DNA of 64,000 bases from Candidatus Rokuibacteriota bacterium (GCA_030647435.1 JAUSJX010000054.1:21931-85930); one strand, 5' to 3'. Counted from the first letter of the stretch, positions 44,667 through 54,229 are shown. A program made the numbers and translations. The notes: generated from the letters alone by a model not told the origin.

Positions 44667-44947
44667 ATGGCTGTGACGCGTTGGCGCCCGTTCGGTCAGG
44701 GGTTGGAGCCGCGGGTAGGGGCGCGTGAGCTCGGTGACATACAGTTCGAGGTGAACCGTCTCTTCGACACTTTCTTCGGCCGGTCCGCGCAGAGCGGTGG
44801 GCCGGGCGCGTCGAGCGGGTCTTCCAGCTCCCGATCCCGGTGCAGGCAGACAAGGTCCGCGCGAGCTACCGCGAGGGCGTACTGACCGTGACGCTGCCGA
44901 AGGTGGAGGCCGTCAAGCGCAAGGAAGTCAAGATCGACGTACTGTAA
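44667..44947 (+). pseudogene. hsp20 (small heat-shock protein) with internal deletion and frameshift
   Basis: The start is normal: a GGGAGGAG site, ATG at 44667 and an Hsp20 N-terminus (ELGDIQFEVNRLFDTFFG). Near 44805 the frame breaks. The shifted frame carries a recognisable Hsp20 C-terminus: RVFQLPIPVQADKVRASYRE, then GVLTVTLPK, ending VKIDVL at TAA 44947. The first half of the alpha-crystallin domain, roughly 40 or more residues, is missing. As it stands only a 72-residue truncated peptide (to 44885) would be made. It sits first in the dnaK operon. Confidence 0.85.
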
Positions 44948-45025
44948 CGCAGCAGGCCGGCGGCGGGGCGCCCCGTCCCGCCGCCGAGCCCGCTGACGAG
45001 AGACTTCCTACAGGAGAACAACGAC

Positions 45026-46939
45026 ATGGCGAAGGTGATAGGTATCGACCTCGGGACGACGAACTCGGTGGTGGCTGTAGTGGAGGGTGGCGATCCGACC
45101 GTCATCGCCAACCAGGAAGGGAGTCGCCTAACCCCATCCGTGGTGGCCTTCACGAAGGAAGGCGAGACCCTCGTGGGGCAGGTGGCGAAGCGTCAGGCAA
45201 TTACCAACCCTGAGAACACGATCTTTTCCATCAAGCGCTTCATGGGACGGCGCTACGACGAAGTGCTGCAGGAGGCAAAGCTCATTCCCTACAAGGTGGT
45301 CAAGGCCCCGAACGGAGATGTGCGCGTCGAGGCGCGGGGCAAGGAGTACTCGCCGCCCGAGATCTCCGCGCTCATCTTGCGCAAGCTGAAGGAAGCCGCG
45401 GAAGCGTACCTCGGTGAAAAGGTCACGCAGGCCGTCATCACGGTGCCGGCGTATTTCAACGACAGCCAGCGCCAGGCGACCAAGGATGCCGGCGCCGTGG
45501 CGGGCCTCGAGGTGCTGCGTATCGTCAACGAGCCTACGGCCGCGGCGCTCGCCTATGGCCTCGACAAGAAGAAGGACGAGACGATCGCGGTCTATGACCT
45601 GGGCGGCGGCACCTTCGACATCTCCATCCTCGAGATCGGCGAGGGCGTGGTCGAGGTCAAGGCGACCAACGGTGACACGCACCTCGGCGGCGACGACTTC
45701 GACCAGAAGGTCATGGACTGGATCGCCGACGAGTTCAAGAAGGAGCACGGCATCGACCTCCGGAAGGACCGCATGGCCCTCCAGCGCCTCAAGGAGGCGG
45801 CGGAGAAGGCCAAGTGCGAGCTCTCGACCGTGGTCCAGACCGAGATCAACCTGCCGTTCATCACGGCGGACGCGAGCGGGCCTAAGCACCTCGTGCTCAC
45901 GCTCACGCGCGCCAAGCTCGAGTCCCTCGTGGCTGACCTGATCGAGCGCAGCCTGACCCCGTGCCGTGAGGCCATGCGCCAGGCCGGCGTCAGCGCCGGC
46001 GACCTCGACGAGGTCATCCTGGTGGGCGGCCAGACCCGCACGCCGAAGGTGCAGGAGGAGGTCAAGAAGCTCTTCGGCAAGGAGCCGAACAAGACCGTCA
46101 ACCCGGACGAGGTGGTGGCCGTTGGTGCCGCGGTCCAGGCAGCGGTACTCACGGGTGAGGTCAAGGACCTTCTGCTCCTCGACGTGTCGCCGCTGTCGCT
46201 CGGCATCGAGACCCTCGGCGGCGTGATGACGCGGCTCATCGAGGCCAACACCACGATCCCGACGAAGAAGACCGAGACATTCACGACGGCCTCGGACAGC
46301 CAGCCGTCGGTCGAGGTGCACGTGGTCCAGGGCGAGCGGCCCATGGCCAGGGACAACCGCACGCTCGGACGCTTCCATCTGGACGGGATCCCGCCGGCCG
46401 CGCGCGGAGTGCCGCAGGTCGAAGTGACGTTCGACATCGACGCGAACGGCATTCTGAACGTGTCGGCGCGCGACAAGGCGACTGCCAAGCAGCAGAACAT
46501 CACCATCACGGCCTCGTCCGGCCTCACTAAGGATGAGATCGACCGGATGAAGAAGGAAGCCGAGGCCCACGCGGCCGACGACGCGAAGAGCCGAGAGGCC
46601 ATCGAGGTCAAGAACCAGTGCGACTCGCTGGTCTACTCGACCGAGCGGACCCTGCGCGACCTCGGCGACAAGGTTCCGGCCGAGGACAAGCAGGCGAACG
46701 AAGCGGCGATGGGCGAGGCGCGCGAGGCTCTCAAGGGCGACGACCTCGACCGCATCAAGCGCGCGCAGGAGGCGCTGACGAAGGCGTCCCACAAGCTCGC
46801 CGAGGTGATGTACCGCGAGGCGCAGGCCTCCGCGCAGCCGCCGGGCGGCCAGGCCGGCTCCGGTGACGGCGCGGGTGCCCAGGCCCCGAAGAGCGACGTG
46901 ATCGACGCCGAGTTCAAGGACCTCGGCGACAAGAAGTAG
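45026..46939 (+). CDS. dnaK: chaperone DnaK (Hsp70)
   Basis: 637 residues, full length. [19 protein letters not shown] at the start, [15 protein letters not shown] and [12 protein letters not shown] in the ATPase domain, then the substrate-binding domain ([19 protein letters not shown]) and a lid with an acidic end ([14 protein letters not shown]). AGGAGA lies nine bases before the ATG. The chaperone folds and disaggregates proteins with DnaJ and GrpE. No grpE is in the window. Confidence 0.97.
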   Translation: MAKVIGIDLGTTNSVVAVVEGGDPTVIANQEGSRLTPSVVAFTKEGETLVGQVAKRQAITNPENTIFSIKRFMGRRYDEVLQEAKLIPYKVVKAPNGDVRVEARGKEYSPPEISALILRKLKEAAEAYLGEKVTQAVITVPAYFNDSQRQATKDAGAVAGLEVLRIVNEPTAAALAYGLDKKKDETIAVYDLGGGTFDISILEIGEGVVEVKATNGDTHLGGDDFDQKVMDWIADEFKKEHGIDLRKDRMALQRLKEAAEKAKCELSTVVQTEINLPFITADASGPKHLVLTLTRAKLESLVADLIERSLTPCREAMRQAGVSAGDLDEVILVGGQTRTPKVQEEVKKLFGKEPNKTVNPDEVVAVGAAVQAAVLTGEVKDLLLLDVSPLSLGIETLGGVMTRLIEANTTIPTKKTETFTTASDSQPSVEVHVVQGERPMARDNRTLGRFHLDGIPPAARGVPQVEVTFDIDANGILNVSARDKATAKQQNITITASSGLTKDEIDRMKKEAEAHAADDAKSREAIEVKNQCDSLVYSTERTLRDLGDKVPAEDKQANEAAMGEAREALKGDDLDRIKRAQEALTKASHKLAEVMYREAQASAQPPGGQAGSGDGAGAQAPKSDVIDAEFKDLGDKK

Positions 46940-46958
46940 GGACCCGCGGGGGCGGCCC

Positions 46959-47990
46959 ATGATCCAGGCCGCCCCCGCGAAGCCACCCATGCCACGCGAC
47001 TACTACGCGGTGCTCGAGGTCAGTGTCAGCGCCAGGCCTGTCCAGATTCGGCAGGCGTACCAGCGCTTGGCCCGGCGGTACTCTCCGGACGTCAACTTCC
47101 TGGACCGCGACACTGGGGCTCTCTTCGAGGAGATTGTCGCGGCCTACCGGGTGCTGAGCGATCCGACCGCGCGCACTCTCTACGACCGCGGACCTGTGGT
47201 CGGGGAGGGGAGCGAGCGCCCTGGGAGAGCCTCCCGGCCGATGGCCGGCCGTCGCGGAGAGAGTCTCCACGTGCCGGTCGAGCTGTCCTTCCAGCAGGCC
47301 GCCTCGGGTGTCGCCACCGACGTGGTGGTGGAGCGTCTCTCACCCTGCCGCGCCTGCCAGGCAACGGGCAGCCGCCCGGGGGCAGCTGCCGTGCGCTGCG
47401 GTCACTGCGGCGGCACGGGTGCCGTCTGGACGGACCGGGGCGCGATCGCCCCGGAGACCTGTCCGGCCTGCGACGGGGCCGGCGAGCGGGTCAGTGATCC
47501 CTGTTCCGAGTGCCGTGGCCGCGGCGCGCGCCCAGAGACCGCTACAGTAGCCGTCGCCATCCCGGCCGGCGTGGACACCGGCGTCCAGCTGCGTGTGCCC
47601 GGCGAGGGACATGCCGGCCCGTTCGGCGGGCCGCGCGGAGACCTGATGGTCATCACGCGCGTGCGCGAGGACACGGCGTTCACCCGAAAGGGCGACAACC
47701 TCTACATCGAGGTGGCGGTGACCGTGGTCGAGGCCGTGCTGGGGGTCCGCGCGCCGGTGCTCACCCTCGAAGGAACGGCGGAGGTCGTGGTGCCGCCGGG
47801 AACGCAAAGCGGCCAGGTGCTCCGCCTGCGGGGCCGGGGGCTGCCGCGCCTGAGCGGCGAGGGCCGGGGCGACCTCTACGTCACCGTGCGCGTGGCCATC
47901 CCGCGCGGAATCGACGCCCGCACGCAGGAGCTTTTCCGCGAGATCGGCCGGCTCCTGCCGGCGTCGCCGCGGCAGGAGGCGAGAGCGTGA
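46959..47990 (+). CDS. dnaJ: DnaJ (Hsp40) co-chaperone with SPD instead of HPD
   Basis: 343 residues from ATG at 46959; ATG at 46989 (MPRDYYAVLEV) is the canonical-looking alternative. J-domain, then a short G/S region, then four complete zinc repeats (CRACQATG, CGHCGGTG, CPACDGAG, CSECRGRG) and the two beta-barrel client domains. The invariant HPD that triggers DnaK ATPase reads SPD (RYSPDVN, Ser at residue 42). It may be unable to stimulate DnaK normally. It follows dnaK and its stop overlaps the hspR start. Confidence 0.92.
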   Translation: MIQAAPAKPPMPRDYYAVLEVSVSARPVQIRQAYQRLARRYSPDVNFLDRDTGALFEEIVAAYRVLSDPTARTLYDRGPVVGEGSERPGRASRPMAGRRGESLHVPVELSFQQAASGVATDVVVERLSPCRACQATGSRPGAAAVRCGHCGGTGAVWTDRGAIAPETCPACDGAGERVSDPCSECRGRGARPETATVAVAIPAGVDTGVQLRVPGEGHAGPFGGPRGDLMVITRVREDTAFTRKGDNLYIEVAVTVVEAVLGVRAPVLTLEGTAEVVVPPGTQSGQVLRLRGRGLPRLSGEGRGDLYVTVRVAIPRGIDARTQELFREIGRLLPASPRQEARA

Positions 47991-48373
47991 CCGACAAGGG
48001 CAAGCCAGTCTACATGATCGGCGTCGTGGCGGAGATGCTCAGGCTCCACCCCCAGACGCTCCGGATGTACGAGAAGAAGGGCCTGATCCGCCCCTCCCGC
48101 ACCGAGGGCCGGACGCGCATGTATTCGTCCGAGGACGTGGAGGAGATCGCCAGGGTGGTCCGGCTGGCGCGGGATCTCGGGGTGAATCTCGCGGGCATCG
48201 AGATCATCTTAAAGATGAGGCGCCGCATGATGGACATGCAGCACCAGCTCGAGGACCTCACGAGCCACGTGCGGAGCGGGATGGACGACGCGCGGGATGC
48301 CGCGAGCCGCGGCCGCAGCGAGGCGCTGGTGCGGGCGGCTTCGAGCCACTTGAAGCCCGTGGATCTCTTTTAA
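47987..48373 (+). CDS. hspR: MerR-family heat-shock repressor HspR
   Basis: 128 residues from GTG at 47987 (overlapping the dnaJ stop as GTGA, with AGGAGG eight bases upstream). MerR-type winged helix: VYMIGVVAEMLRLHPQTLRM, YEKKGLIRPSRTEGRTRMYS, VEEIARVVRLARDLGVNLAG, then a helix for dimerisation. HspR represses dnaK operons with DnaK as co-repressor in other bacteria, so autoregulation of this operon is likely. Confidence 0.9.
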   Translation: MTDKGKPVYMIGVVAEMLRLHPQTLRMYEKKGLIRPSRTEGRTRMYSSEDVEEIARVVRLARDLGVNLAGIEIILKMRRRMMDMQHQLEDLTSHVRSGMDDARDAASRGRSEALVRAASSHLKPVDLF

Positions 48374-48399
48374 GCGGGCTCTGAAAGGACGAATCGAAA

Positions 48400-50823
48400 A
48401 TGGCTGAAGAACTGAAGGCGGACGTGGTGACGAACGACGCAGGCACGAGTGTGCCCGACGTGATTTCGGTGCTCCCTCTGCGCGACACCGTGCTCTTCCC
48501 GCAGGCGATGCTGCCGCTGGCCGCCGGGCGCGAGTCCTCGGTCAAGCTCATCAAGGATGCGGTGCGCGCCGGCGCTGCCATCGGCACATTCGGGCAGCTG
48601 GATCCGGCGCTGGACCAGCCGCAGGAGAGCGATCTCCACAGGGTCGGCACCTACACCTCCATCCACAAGGTGTTCAGGCAGCAGGACGGGTCCGTCCGCA
48701 TGGCGGTGCAGGGGCTCACGCGCATCCGCCTCCTCGAGGTCGTACAGACCCAGCCGTTCCTGCGCGCGCGCGTTGAGGAGGTGCCGGACATCATGCCGGC
48801 CCCGGGCGATCTCGAGACCGAGGCGCTCACGCGCAACGCCACGACGCTCTTCAGGCGGATCGCGGAGCTCTCGCCGCTCCTTCCTGACGAGATCGCCGAC
48901 GCGGTCGCGCAGCTCACGCATCCCGGGCGGGTCGCCGACGCCATCGCGGCCTCGCTGCCTTCGCTCTCGACCCAGACGAAGCAGGAGCTGCTCGCCACGG
49001 CCGATGTCAAGGCGCGGCTCGCGCGTCTCGTGCCGGCGCTGACCAAGGAGGCGGAGGTGCTGGAGCTCGGCTCCCGCATCCAGTCCCAGGTCGAGTCCGA
49101 GGTGGGCAAGACCCAGCGCGACTACTACCTCCGGGAGCAGCTCAAGGCCATCCAGAAGGAGCTCGGCCAGACTGACGAGCGCACCCAGGAGATCGACGAG
49201 CTTCGGGAGAAGATCGAAGCAGCCGGGATGACCGACGAGGCCAAGAAAGAGGCCCTGCGCGAGCTCGACAGGCTTTCGAGGATGTCGCCCGCGGCCGCCG
49301 AGTACACCGTGGCGCGGACGTACCTCGAGTGGCTCGTGGCGCTGCCGTGGAGCAAGGAGACCGAGGACTCGCTCGACCTGACGGCCGCGCGCGCGGTCCT
49401 CGACGAGGACCACTCGGGGCTCGAGAAGGTCAAGGACCGCATCCTCGAGTACCTTGCGGTCAAGACTATCCGCCCGATCGGCCGGGATCCGATCCTCTGC
49501 TTCGTGGGCCCGCCAGGGGTCGGCAAGACCTCGCTTGGACGTTCGATCGCACGGGCGCTCGGGCGGAAGTTCCACCGGATCTCGCTCGGGGGGATGCGGG
49601 ACGAGGCGGAGATCCGCGGCCACCGGCGGACCTATATCGGTGCGCTGCCGGGCCAGATCATCCAGGGACTGCGCCGCGCCGAGTCCAAGAACCCGGTCCT
49701 CATGCTCGACGAGATCGACAAGCTGGGGATGGACTTCCGCGGCGACCCGGCCTCGGCGCTCCTCGAGGTCCTCGACCCCGAGCAGAACGCCGCCTTCCGC
49801 GACCACTACGTGGACGTGCCGTTCGACCTGTCGCGCGTGCTCTTCATCACGACAGCCAACCTCCTCGACACCGTGCCGCCCGCGCTCCGCGACAGGATGG
49901 AGATCATCGATCTGCCCGGCTACACGGAAGAGGAGAAGGTTCGGATCGCGCGCCAGCACCTCGTGCCCAAGCAGGCGCGGGATCACGGTCTTGTGGAGGG
50001 CGAGCAGATCCGCTGGACCGACGCCGCGCTGACCCAGCTCGTGCGGTACTACACGCGGGAGGCGGGGCTCCGCAATCTCGAGCGCGAGATCGCCGCGATC
50101 ACGCGCAAGGTCGCCAAGCGGCGGGTGGAAGGGTCGACGGAGCCGGTCGAGGTGACACCCGAGCTTGTAGGCGAGCTCCTGGGCGCCCCCCGCTTCCTGG
50201 TGGAAGAGCTCGAGGAGCGCACTCGCGTGCCCGGCGTGGCCGTGGGCCTGGCCTGGACGGCGGCGGGCGGCGACATCCTCTTCATCGAGGCGACGCGCAT
50301 GCAGGGCAGCAAGACGCTCACGCTCACCGGGCAGCTGGGCGACGTGATGAAGGAGTCGGCGCAGGCCGCGCTGTCGTGGGTCCGCTCGCACGCCGCGGAT
50401 CTCGGCATCCGGTCCGATTTCTGGGACACGTCGGACATCCACGTCCACGTCCCGGCCGGCGGCATCCCCAAGGACGGCCCCTCGGCCGGCGTGACCATGG
50501 TCACGGTGCTGGCCTCGCTGATGAGCCAGCGGCCCGTCAAGCCGCGGCTGGCGATGACGGGAGAGGTGACGCTGTCCGGCCGCGTCCTCGCGGTGGGCGG
50601 CATCAAGGAGAAGGTGCTCGCGGCCCGGCGCGCGGGTGTCCGCACGGTCATCCTGCCGCGGCGGAATGAGAAGAATTTGCTCGAGGACGTGCCCAAGCGC
50701 CTCCGGGAGACCATGACCTTCCATCTCGTGGACTCGGTGCAGGAAGTGCTCGACTTGGCCCTCGAAGACGCTCTGCCCCGCGGCGGCCGGATTCGGGACG
50801 CCCTGCTGTCTTCGCGGAACTAA
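48400..50823 (+). CDS. lon: ATP-dependent protease Lon
   Basis: 807 residues, standard LonA order: LON substrate domain (VISVLPLRDTVLFPQAMLPL), coiled linker (QRDYYLREQLKAIQKELG), AAA+ with Walker A GPPGVGKTSLGRS near residue 370, and the protease domain with the catalytic Ser in KDGPSAGVTM (near 694) and Lys in GGIKEKVLAARRAG (near 737). It degrades damaged proteins. It starts 26 bases after hspR and is closed by a strong terminator. Confidence 0.97.
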   Translation: MAEELKADVVTNDAGTSVPDVISVLPLRDTVLFPQAMLPLAAGRESSVKLIKDAVRAGAAIGTFGQLDPALDQPQESDLHRVGTYTSIHKVFRQQDGSVRMAVQGLTRIRLLEVVQTQPFLRARVEEVPDIMPAPGDLETEALTRNATTLFRRIAELSPLLPDEIADAVAQLTHPGRVADAIAASLPSLSTQTKQELLATADVKARLARLVPALTKEAEVLELGSRIQSQVESEVGKTQRDYYLREQLKAIQKELGQTDERTQEIDELREKIEAAGMTDEAKKEALRELDRLSRMSPAAAEYTVARTYLEWLVALPWSKETEDSLDLTAARAVLDEDHSGLEKVKDRILEYLAVKTIRPIGRDPILCFVGPPGVGKTSLGRSIARALGRKFHRISLGGMRDEAEIRGHRRTYIGALPGQIIQGLRRAESKNPVLMLDEIDKLGMDFRGDPASALLEVLDPEQNAAFRDHYVDVPFDLSRVLFITTANLLDTVPPALRDRMEIIDLPGYTEEEKVRIARQHLVPKQARDHGLVEGEQIRWTDAALTQLVRYYTREAGLRNLEREIAAITRKVAKRRVEGSTEPVEVTPELVGELLGAPRFLVEELEERTRVPGVAVGLAWTAAGGDILFIEATRMQGSKTLTLTGQLGDVMKESAQAALSWVRSHAADLGIRSDFWDTSDIHVHVPAGGIPKDGPSAGVTMVTVLASLMSQRPVKPRLAMTGEVTLSGRVLAVGGIKEKVLAARRAGVRTVILPRRNEKNLLEDVPKRLRETMTFHLVDSVQEVLDLALEDALPRGGRIRDALLSSRN

Positions 50824-50849
50824 GGTCAAGTAGCCGTTCTGGAAGGAGG

Positions 50850-50879
50850 AAACGGCTGCCGGAATTCGGCAGCCGTTTT
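50850..50879 (+). terminator. rho-independent terminator of the stress operon
   Basis: A perfect 12-bp stem (AAACGGCTGCCG with its complement 50867-50878), five-base loop GAATT, then a T-run (TTTTC), 26 bases after the lon stop. The clearest terminator in the window. Confidence 0.9.
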
Positions 50880-50883
50880 CAGT

Positions 50884-50912
50884 TTGCGAGATCGGCTCCT
50901 GTTCGCTATCTT
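50884..50912 (+). promoter_or_regulatory. candidate promoter of the lytic transglycosylase
   Basis: TTGCGA (50884-50889), 17 bases, TATCTT (50907-50912). The predicted start, about 50919, is almost at the GTG start 50922, implying a leaderless message. Confidence 0.45.
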
Positions 50913-50921
50913 CGTTCTACT

Positions 50922-51602
50922 GTGGTTCTGCTCGCCGTCCTCACCTCACTGACCCTGATCATGGCCCTGGCGCCCGCCGCCTTCGCCTCGGGTCTCTACC
51001 GCTGGGTGGACGAGGACGGCGTCGCCCACTTCACCAATGCGCCGACGGACCCGCGCTTCCGGCGCGTCGGTACGCTGTCCGGGACCGCGCGGGGCTGGCT
51101 CAGGCTGCCCGAGGGGATCCGCTCGCGCTTCAGCGACGAGATCCGCGAGATCGCCGCGCGCCACGGCGTGGCGGCCGACCTCGTCGAAGCGGTGATCCGC
51201 GTGGAGTCGGCCTTCAACCCTCGGGCCGTGTCCAACAAGGGCGCCCAGGGGCTGATGCAGCTCATGCCGCGCACGGCCTCGTCGCTCGGCGTGCGCGACG
51301 TCTTCGACCCGCGGGAGAACATCGAAGGCGGGGTGCGCCACCTCCGCTATCTCCTCGACAAGTACCCGGGCAACGTGTCACTCGCCCTGGCGGCGTACAA
51401 CGCGGGGGAGAAGGCCGTGGACCACTACGGCGGCGTTCCGCCGTATGCCGAGACCCAGCAGTACGTCCAGAAGATCCTGGGTTCGGGCGGCGCGGGGAGC
51501 GGCAGGTTCGTGCGCAGCGTCGTCTATCGCTACATGGAGACCGACGGGACCGTCACCATCACGAATATCCCGCGGGGGAAGGCCGGACCGACCGTCCGCT
51601 AG
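50922..51602 (+). CDS. lytic transglycosylase (DUF4124 + SLT domain)
   Basis: 226 residues from GTG at 50922. A signal peptide (VLLAVLTSLTLIMALAPAAF, cut after ASG or nearby) leads to a DUF4124 segment (GLYRWVDEDGVAHFTNAP) and an SLT domain with the catalytic Glu in VEAVIRVESAFNPRAVS, QGLMQLMP and LALAAYNAGEKAVDHYGG. It cleaves peptidoglycan outside the cytoplasm, perhaps for envelope complexes. It shares CTAG at its end with the convergent gene. Confidence 0.92.
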   Translation: MVLLAVLTSLTLIMALAPAAFASGLYRWVDEDGVAHFTNAPTDPRFRRVGTLSGTARGWLRLPEGIRSRFSDEIREIAARHGVAADLVEAVIRVESAFNPRAVSNKGAQGLMQLMPRTASSLGVRDVFDPRENIEGGVRHLRYLLDKYPGNVSLALAAYNAGEKAVDHYGGVPPYAETQQYVQKILGSGGAGSGRFVRSVVYRYMETDGTVTITNIPRGKAGPTVR

Positions 51603-52120
51603 CCGTTCCGCTTCCAGACCGCATCGAGGAAGCGATCCAGGAAGCCGTCCTTCACGAAGCGCTCTACCGCCTCCCGCGTCGCCTCCTGGTCCATGCCCCA
51701 CAGCGCCGCGCGCTTTCCCGGCCCGCCGCTCATCTGCCCGCCGCTCATCTGCCCGCCGCTCATCTGCCCGCCGCTCATCTGCCCGCCGCTCATCTGCCCG
51801 CCGCTCATCTGCCCGCCGCTCATCTGAATGAAGACGCGCTCGTCGCGCGTGAACGCCACCGGCAGCTCTTCGTAGATCTGGGCCGCGAAGGCGTTCACGC
51901 CGGGGCCGCCCACGGCGATGGCGGGGAAGAGCTCGGCCATCTCCTGGTTGACCATCCACATGTCGGTCACGACCACCGCGCCGCGGCTCTCCGCGCCCAG
52001 GCCGCGTGAGACGATCTCGCGCTTCAGGTCGTAGGCGCCCGGGCGGTCTTCCTCCTCGGGCAGGATGCCGTAGCCCACCACGATCAGGACCGTCGAGCAA
52101 ATGTCGAAATAGCGCGGCAT
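51599..52120 (-). CDS. unknown protein with seven in-frame QMSGG repeats
   Basis: 173 residues, no recognised family. The N-terminus has a hydrophobic strand (VLIVVGYGIL) and an acidic loop, followed by VVVTDMWMVNQEMAELFPAI and GGPGVNAFAAQIYEELPVAF. The repeat follows ERVFI, then GKRAALWGMDQEATREAVER. All seven repeats are base-for-base identical, so the expansion is recent, likely by slippage. The start shares one base with the isochorismatase stop, so the two are linked. Confidence 0.75.
   Translation of the reverse strand: MPRYFDICSTVLIVVGYGILPEEEDRPGAYDLKREIVSRGLGAESRGAVVVTDMWMVNQEMAELFPAIAVGGPGVNAFAAQIYEELPVAFTRDERVFIQMSGGQMSGGQMSGGQMSGGQMSGGQMSGGQMSGGPGKRAALWGMDQEATREAVERFVKDGFLDRFLDAVWKRNG
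51722..51826. repeat. 7 x 15-bp exact tandem repeat inside a coding gene
   Basis: Seven perfect copies of CAGATGAGCGGCGGG (minus strand) encode QMSGG seven times. The unit is a multiple of three, so a change in copy number would not shift the frame. A candidate variable locus. Confidence 0.92.
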
Positions 52121-52689
52121 CAGCGGACGAGGCGGGCGAGCTCCCGGAAGTCGTCCGTGTCGGCCTGGCCGAGGAGCTGGAAGACGATGGTCTCGGTGGC
52201 TGTGACCACGGCGCCCGCCTGTCTCAGCTGCTCCGCGCCGAGCCGCCAGTTGCCCTGGGTTCGCGAGGTGACGGCGTCGGCGGGCACGTGCACGGCGAGG
52301 CCCTCACTCATGAGCTCGAGCGCCGAGATCAGCACGCAGACGTGCGCCTCGATCCCAACCAGGATCACGCGGCGCGTACCGGCCGCGCGGAGCCGCGCGC
52401 GCACTTCCTCCGCAGCCCAGCAGGAGAAGCTGACCTTCGGTACGGCCTGGATCTCGGGCCCGAGCGTGTCGCGGAGCTCGGGCAAGGTGTGGCCGAGGCC
52501 CTTCGGGTACTGCTCCGTCGCCACCACGGGCAGGCGCAGCCGCCGGGCTGTCGCGGCGAGGACCTTGATGTTGCGCATGACTTCCTCGCGGTGGTCGGCG
52601 TCCATGGCCGGAAAGAGGCGCTCCTGCATGTCCACGATCAGGAGGGTCGTCCCCTCGCGGGTCAGCGTCATCGGATGCGAGGTCGGCAT
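52120..52689 (-). CDS. isochorismatase-fold hydrolase
   Basis: 189 residues. The Asp-Lys-Cys triad is visible: TLLIVDMQERLF, VPKVSFSCW and GIEAHVCVLISA, with Lys from VPK. It belongs to the family of nicotinamidase-like hydrolases closer to the YcaC/ISOC group by GIEAHVCV. The substrate is unknown. AAGGAG precedes the ATG. It is first of a two-gene unit with the QMSGG protein. Confidence 0.85.
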   Translation of the reverse strand: MPTSHPMTLTREGTTLLIVDMQERLFPAMDADHREEVMRNIKVLAATARRLRLPVVATEQYPKGLGHTLPELRDTLGPEIQAVPKVSFSCWAAEEVRARLRAAGTRRVILVGIEAHVCVLISALELMSEGLAVHVPADAVTSRTQGNWRLGAEQLRQAGAVVTATETIVFQLLGQADTDDFRELARLVR

Positions 52690-52711
52690 GCGGGTCTCCT
52701 TGATCTGAAGA

Positions 52712-54229
52712 TCAGAGGCCGCGGTCGAGGCCGCGGTACTGGACGGCCTCGGACACGTACTCCGCGCTTATCCTCTCACATCCCGCCAGGTCGGCGATAG
52801 TGCGCGCGACCTTCAGGACGCGGTCGTGGCCGCGGGCGGAAAGGCCGAGGCGGAGGACCGCCTGCGCGAGCAATCGCGTCGCCTCCGGCGGTATCGGGCA
52901 GAAGCGGCGCACCTGGCGCCCGCTCATCCGCGCGTTGACGCGCGCGCCCGAGCCCGCGAGGCGTTCGGCCTGGCGCCCGCGCGCGGTCTCGACCCGCGCG
53001 CGCACCGCCGTCGAGGACTCTCCCCCGCCTGCCGACAACTCGGCGTACGCCACGGCGGGCACCTCGAGGTGAAGGTCGATGCGGTCCAGGAGCGGCCGCG
53101 ACAGCCTCGCCAGGTACTGACGCTTCTCGCCTGCCGTGCACACGCACGCCTCGAGTGACCCGCAGCCCCGCCGGCACGGGTTGGCGGCGCCCACCAGCTG
53201 GAAGCGGGCGGGGAAGGCCGCGCTGCCGGCGGCGCGCGAGACGACCATGGTGCCGTCTTCGAGAGGCTGGCGCAGCGATTCAAGGACGCGCTGGGAGAAC
53301 TCGGGTAGCTCGTCCAGGAAGAGGACGCCCAGGTGCGCGAGACTCACTTCACCCGGATGCGGAACGCTGCCGCCGCCGATAAGCCCCGCTCCGGAGGCCG
53401 TGTGGTGAGGCGCGCGGAACGGCCGCTCGCGCACGAGGCCGTGCCCCGCCGGCAGGAGCCCGGCCACACTCCACACCGCGGTGATCTCGATGGCTTCCTC
53501 GAGCGCGAGCGGCGGCAGGATGGTGGCGAGGCGGCGGGCGAGCATCGTTTTGCCCGAGCCCGGCGGGCCCAGCATGAGGAGATTGTGGCCGCCCGCCGCG
53601 GCGATCTCGAGCGCGCGCTTGGCCCACGCATGGCCCCGCACGTCGGCGAGGTCGAGACCGTCGGGCTCCGGATTCGTGTTCCAGCCGTCGGAATCGTGAC
53701 GGTGAGGAGGGATGTCGCGCTCGCCGTTCAGGTACTCGACGGCGTCGTGAAGCGTGGCGAGCGGGATGATGCCGACGCCGCTGACGACGGCGGCCTCGGC
53801 CGCGTTGCCCGCCGGAACGAGAAGCCGCGGGACGCCGCGGCGCCGGCAGTGGAGCGCCACCGGCAGCACGCCGCGGACCGGCCGGATATGCCCGTCGAGC
53901 GAGAGCTCGCCGAGGGCGATCGCGTCCTCGATGAGCCCCGGCTTGACGATCCCCGTCGCAGAAAGGATGCCGAGCGCCATCGGCAGGTCGAAGGCCGCGC
54001 CTTCCTTGCGGAGGTCGGCGGGGGCGAGGTTGACCGTGATGCGGTCCACAGGGAAGTCGAGCCCTGCGTTCCGGATCGCGGCGCGCACGCGGTCGCGGCT
54101 CTCGCGCACGGCGGAATCCGGCAAGCCTACCGTCGTGAAGGACGGCAGGCCCGGGGCCACGTCCACCTCGACGAAGACGTCGGCAGCTTCGATGCCGAAA
54201 ACCGTGGCCGAGCGCACCCGGGCCAGCAT
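52712..54229 (-). CDS. comM: ComM/YifB family Mg-chelatase-like AAA+ ATPase
   Basis: 505 residues, standard length. N-terminal domain VEVDVAPGLPSFTTVGLPD and DLPMALGILSATG, Walker A LMLGPPGSGKTMLARR near residue 220, then GSLEACVCTAGEKRQYLAR and RISAEYVSEAVQYRGLDR. ComM is a branch-migration helicase that helps integrate DNA during natural transformation. The type IV pilus in this window could supply DNA uptake. Divergent from dut. Confidence 0.92.
   Translation of the reverse strand: MLARVRSATVFGIEAADVFVEVDVAPGLPSFTTVGLPDSAVRESRDRVRAAIRNAGLDFPVDRITVNLAPADLRKEGAAFDLPMALGILSATGIVKPGLIEDAIALGELSLDGHIRPVRGVLPVALHCRRRGVPRLLVPAGNAAEAAVVSGVGIIPLATLHDAVEYLNGERDIPPHRHDSDGWNTNPEPDGLDLADVRGHAWAKRALEIAAAGGHNLLMLGPPGSGKTMLARRLATILPPLALEEAIEITAVWSVAGLLPAGHGLVRERPFRAPHHTASGAGLIGGGSVPHPGEVSLAHLGVLFLDELPEFSQRVLESLRQPLEDGTMVVSRAAGSAAFPARFQLVGAANPCRRGCGSLEACVCTAGEKRQYLARLSRPLLDRIDLHLEVPAVAYAELSAGGGESSTAVRARVETARGRQAERLAGSGARVNARMSGRQVRRFCPIPPEATRLLAQAVLRLGLSARGHDRVLKVARTIADLAGCERISAEYVSEAVQYRGLDRGL

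Noticed and set aside
44797..45213. Plus-strand reading frame across hsp20 and the start of dnaK
   Set aside because: It runs out of frame through dnaK and has no family similarity; it is a shadow.
51722..51826. CRISPR array
   Set aside because: The repeats are directly adjacent with no spacers and encode QMSGG.
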